Assembly (NCBI GenBank): GCA_029856295.1
Contig: JAHQWS010000069.1
Location: 1-8,773, forward strand
DNA from: Promethearchaeia archaeon
GTDB lineage: Archaea > Asgardarchaeota > Lokiarchaeia > Sigyniarchaeales > SOKP01
Direction of reading: 5' to 3'
DNA length: 8,773 nucleotides
Position 1 is the first letter of the stretch. The number at the start of each line of letters is the position of its first letter. The notes beneath the pieces were generated by a model. It saw only the letters and a program-made list of their open reading frames with translations, was not told where the DNA came from and made no database searches. Both the position numbers and the translations under genes were made by a program. Of this stretch, positions 6,845 through 8,773 are shown one piece after another.

Positions 6845-6879
6845 ACCTATTTTTATTTATAGAAAGGAGTTAAATAATT

Positions 6880-7908
6880 ATGTTTAATAAATCAAATTGT
6901 GCAAAATGCGAAACTATTGACTGTATGATGAAATGTCAATGGATAAATTTCGAAAATGTTGAGGCTGCAAGAGTAGAAATCAATAAATTAATCAATGAAG
7001 ATGAAAATTGTCGCATATTAAAAGATTGTATGCTTTGCTTTTCATGTGATGAGTATTGTCCCTATAACTCACATCCCTTTGACTTGATAAATGAATTACA
7101 GGAAAGATTTCAATCTCAAAATATTTCACCTACTATTGCTCAGAACTCAATTAATATGTATGCAGCAAAGGGAGAATTTAAAGCAAGACCTATTGATCCC
7201 GAAAAACCAATTTTGAATAAATGTGCATTTCCTAGAACCAATGCAAAAGAAATGGCGGGACCTATGTTTGATAATTTACAATCCGTGGGTGGTTTACATT
7301 ATTTTTGCCAATTGGTATATCAACATGTAGCGAAACCTTCTATCATTAAAGAACGTGTTCCTGTTATCCTTGAAAACTTTAGAAAAACTGGAGTTTCAAA
7401 AGATACAGAAGTTATTTGTTGGCATGATGAATGCTATGGATTATATACTTCTTATTGTCAAAGAAATAACCTTGATGTACCTTTTAAACCCGTCCATATT
7501 TTCGAATATGTGTATAATTATCTTAAAGAACATGAATCCGAAATTACTAAGCTAAATTTAAAAGCAGCTTATCAGCGAAATTGTTCCAATAGATACGTAC
7601 CTGAAACTAATGAGATGCTCGATAATGTATGTAAATTAATTGGAGTAGAAAGAGTCGCAAGGAAATTTGATAGAGAAAACGGCATATGTTGCGCTGCTCC
7701 CTTTGGAATGAGAGGACATTCAAAACTGGTTCGGAAAACGCAAAATGATAATATTCAGGATATGGTAGATTACGGAGCAGAAGTATGCATTTTTAACTGT
7801 CCTATGTGTAAAGACACTTTAGATCGGAAAGTAACCGGTAAGGGAATGAAATCTTACTTTATAAGTGATTTAGCGAGACTCGCTTTAGGAGAAAAGTTGG
7901 ATTATTAA
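6880..7908 (+). CDS. HdrD-like (Fe-S)-binding protein with cysteine-rich CCG-type domains, paralogue 2
   Basis: A 342-residue soluble protein, a tandem paralogue of the preceding gene (about 186 identities in ~339 positions by hand alignment). All probable ligand cysteines are kept: C7, C10, C15, C19; C50, C53, C56, C60-P; C115, C143, C180, C185; and C235-x34-C270-C271-x35-C307-x2-C310. As in its neighbour, the first CCG-type domain has one Cys (FCQ) in place of the CC pair and the second reads CCA. Shared unusual blocks include YQRxCSNR, DRENxxCCA and CxHDECYG. Extra cysteines at 44 and 303 are unique to this copy. An AAAGGAG site (6864-6869... ending ten bases before the ATG) supports the start. 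It likely carries two ferredoxin-type clusters plus one noncubane or other cysteine-bound cluster and works in electron transfer or thiol/disulfide chemistry. Keeping both copies, with a separate promoter region, suggests distinct partners or a heteromer. Confidence 0.88.
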   Translation: MFNKSNCAKCETIDCMMKCQWINFENVEAARVEINKLINEDENCRILKDCMLCFSCDEYCPYNSHPFDLINELQERFQSQNISPTIAQNSINMYAAKGEFKARPIDPEKPILNKCAFPRTNAKEMAGPMFDNLQSVGGLHYFCQLVYQHVAKPSIIKERVPVILENFRKTGVSKDTEVICWHDECYGLYTSYCQRNNLDVPFKPVHIFEYVYNYLKEHESEITKLNLKAAYQRNCSNRYVPETNEMLDNVCKLIGVERVARKFDRENGICCAAPFGMRGHSKLVRKTQNDNIQDMVDYGAEVCIFNCPMCKDTLDRKVTGKGMKSYFISDLARLALGEKLDY

Positions 7909-7937
7909 TTTTTTTTTCTATTTATATTCTCTTTTTG
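7909..7937 (+). terminator. T-rich terminator-like tract after the second Hdr-like gene
   Basis: Nine T residues follow directly on the stop codon (7909-7917), and further T/C-rich sequence runs to about 7936. This is the clearest oligo-T tract on the plus strand and a likely archaeal termination site. Confidence 0.5.
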
Positions 7938-8010
7938 AGACATAACTTACGAATAATTAAATGTTCTTAAGAAGTATAGCTGATTGAAAGAAAAATAAAA
8001 GAAAGATAAT

Positions 8011-8096
8011 AAAAAAGGAGTAAAATTAAGCTTTCATTAAAATATAATATTAGCATGAGCTAAAAAGCTAATAATTAAAAAGAATGAAGATGAAAG
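8011..8096 (+). other. Structured leader or small RNA candidate with nested inverted repeats and an orphan ribosome-binding-site-like sequence
   Basis: In the 251-base gap before the coiled-coil gene, CTTTCAT (8031-8037) pairs with ATGAAAG (8090-8096), and inside it TATTAGC (8048-8054) pairs with GCTAATA (8067-8073) around a 12-base loop. An AAAAAAGGAG stretch at 8011-8020 looks like a ribosome binding site, but no ATG, GTG or TTG follows at a usable distance. A TATA-like AATTAAAT near 7955-7962 could start a transcript through this region. It could be a long 5' leader of the downstream gene, a small RNA, or a chance pattern in AT-rich DNA. Confidence 0.25.
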
Positions 8097-8110
8097 TTAC
8101 ACATTATTCA

Positions 8111-8126
8111 AAAAGATATTTAAATG
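8111..8126 (+). promoter_or_regulatory. TATA-like promoter of the coiled-coil protein gene
   Basis: AAAAGATATTTAAATG is a good archaeal box: a purine-rich BRE-like part followed by ATATTTAAAT (8116-8125). A start about 25 bases downstream would give a leader of roughly 10 to 15 bases before the ATG at 8160. A very similar element occurs at 8748-8760. Confidence 0.5.
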
Positions 8127-8159
8127 GTAAAAAAGTCAAATCAGAGAGAATGAAATATT

Positions 8160-8567
8160 ATGACCGAAAGTGATTTAAGAAGTCAAATCTCGGCAAAAGA
8201 AGATGGTATAACTAAAATAGAAGAAGAGGCTGCGAAAAAAGATGCTTCTGCTGAAAATGAAGTTGATGTTGAATATGATTCCAAAATTGCTGATGTGAAA
8301 TCAAGTTTAGACAGTGAACAATCTAAGCTAGATGAAGCTACTGAAAAAGCTGCAGAATGGGCAGCTAAAAAGAATGAATTAAGAGCTACAGTAAAAGCTC
8401 TTTCAAAAGAGTTTAAAATGTTAAATAAAGAAAAAGGTAATGCTCTTAAAACAAAATTCAAACAAATTGAGACTGATAAAAAATCTCAAATTAAACCACT
8501 TAGAACAGAAATTAAAGTTTTGCAAAAACAATTAAATGCATTAGAGAAGGCAGCGAGACAAGAATAA
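8160..8567 (+). CDS. Small predicted coiled-coil protein, function unknown
   Basis: A 135-residue, highly charged, soluble protein with no cysteine, one tryptophan (W67) and one proline (P113). The composition (Ala, Glu, Lys, Leu) and spaced hydrophobics predict almost continuous alpha helix, probably coiled coil. Charge is distributed in mirror fashion: residues 1-65 hold 19 Asp/Glu and 9 Lys/Arg, residues 66-135 hold 9 and 19. This would suit an antiparallel hairpin or dimer, or head-to-tail assembly. No signal peptide or membrane segment. The ATG at 8160 follows only a weak purine-rich AGAGAGA, but a TATA box about 40 bases upstream suggests a short leader. Minus-strand and other-frame ORFs here are shadows of the biased composition. 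I do not recognise a family; structural, chaperone-like or nucleic-acid-associated roles are all possible. Confidence 0.75.
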   Translation: MTESDLRSQISAKEDGITKIEEEAAKKDASAENEVDVEYDSKIADVKSSLDSEQSKLDEATEKAAEWAAKKNELRATVKALSKEFKMLNKEKGNALKTKFKQIETDKKSQIKPLRTEIKVLQKQLNALEKAARQE

Positions 8568-8583
8568 TTTTAATTATCAAAGT

Positions 8584-8629
8584 ATTTTTTTATTTTTTAT
8601 TTCAATCATGTTTTTTTCTCATTTTATTT
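8584..8629 (+). terminator. T-rich terminator-like tract after the coiled-coil gene
   Basis: Several T runs of six or seven bases (starting at 8585, 8593 and 8611) follow the stop codon, with no GC hairpin. This fits archaeal oligo-T termination. The rest of the tail to 8747 is AT-rich with no ORF; it holds a tandem 9-base repeat AAAAACATT at 8696-8713. Confidence 0.45.
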
Positions 8630-8747
8630 TATAAGTACTCCTAAATAACTTTCATAAATTTGATTGAAAACCATAGGATTAAACAAGAAATTTTTAAAAA
8701 CATTAAAAACATTATAAATAATTGTTAATTTATTACAAATTATTACA

Positions 8748-8760
8748 GAAAATTTAAATG
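8748..8760 (+). promoter_or_regulatory. TATA-like promoter for a gene beyond the window end
   Basis: GAAAATTTAAATG matches the element before the coiled-coil gene (GATATTTAAATG) at all but one position. A transcript start about 25 bases on would lie just past the window end, so the next plus-strand gene probably begins there. Confidence 0.35.
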
Positions 8761-8773
8761 AGAGCATAATAGG

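Noticed and set aside
7355..7555. Alternate-frame ORF within the second Hdr-like gene
   Set aside because: The overlapping frame carries conserved cysteine motifs shared with the paralogue; this one is a compositional shadow.
7977..8096. Box C/D guide RNA in the gap before the coiled-coil gene
   Set aside because: A CTGA (7980-7983) and a GATGA-like element exist, but in the wrong order and without paired C'/D' boxes.
8183..8461. Minus-strand 92-residue ORF opposite the coiled-coil gene
   Set aside because: Ser/Ala/Phe-rich composition is what the antisense of a Lys/Glu/Ala helix gives; no start signal.
8696..8713. Tandem AAAAACATT repeat as a CRISPR or integration signal
   Set aside because: Only two 9-base units in very AT-rich DNA, no spacers, no associated genes.

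Overview
The window is AT-rich, gene-dense prokaryotic DNA that looks archaeal. Several genes have TTTAAA/TATA-like boxes upstream, ribosome binding sites of the GGTG/GGAG type, and T-rich tracts without strong GC hairpins where transcripts should end. The content (Hdr-like cysteine-rich iron-sulfur proteins, a DUF6125-type protein, FAD_oxidored-type flavoproteins) fits an uncultivated strict anaerobe. An Asgard/Lokiarchaeia-like source is my best guess from general feel, not from a diagnostic marker. I see no rRNA, tRNA, CRISPR array, integrase or insertion sequence.

Left part (1-4847): three FAD-dependent oxidoreductases and one sugar-type transporter. The window opens inside the last ~163 codons of a flavoprotein gene (1-492, +). 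Next is a convergent GPH-family (MelB-like) transporter (602-2071, -), then a full-length close paralogue of the first flavoprotein (2186-3580, +), then a more distant flavoprotein on the opposite strand (3603-4847, -). The two close paralogues bracket the transporter as direct repeats. Their first ~70 shared bases are almost identical while the rest is about 80% identical, which suggests gene conversion. The arrangement suggests import and oxidation of a small organic compound, perhaps a sugar or glycoside; the substrate is unknown.

Middle part (5042-7908): three same-strand genes, all predicted metalloproteins. A small cysteine-rich DUF6125-like protein is followed by two tandem paralogues (about 55% identical by hand alignment) that resemble HdrD. 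Each has an N-terminal pair of cysteine quartets followed by two cysteine-rich domains, of which the first is degenerate and the second has CCA instead of CCG. They are separated by AT-rich gaps of 134 and 168 bases holding T-rich terminator-like tracts, TATA-like elements and small dyads, so each gene may be transcribed on its own. They probably move electrons or handle thiol/disulfide chemistry in the cytoplasm. Whether they accept electrons from the neighbouring flavoproteins is speculation.

Right part (7909-8773): a 251-base gap with nested inverted repeats, then a 135-residue predicted coiled-coil protein with a striking acidic-to-basic charge gradient, then an AT-rich tail ending in a TATA-like box that probably serves a gene beyond the window.
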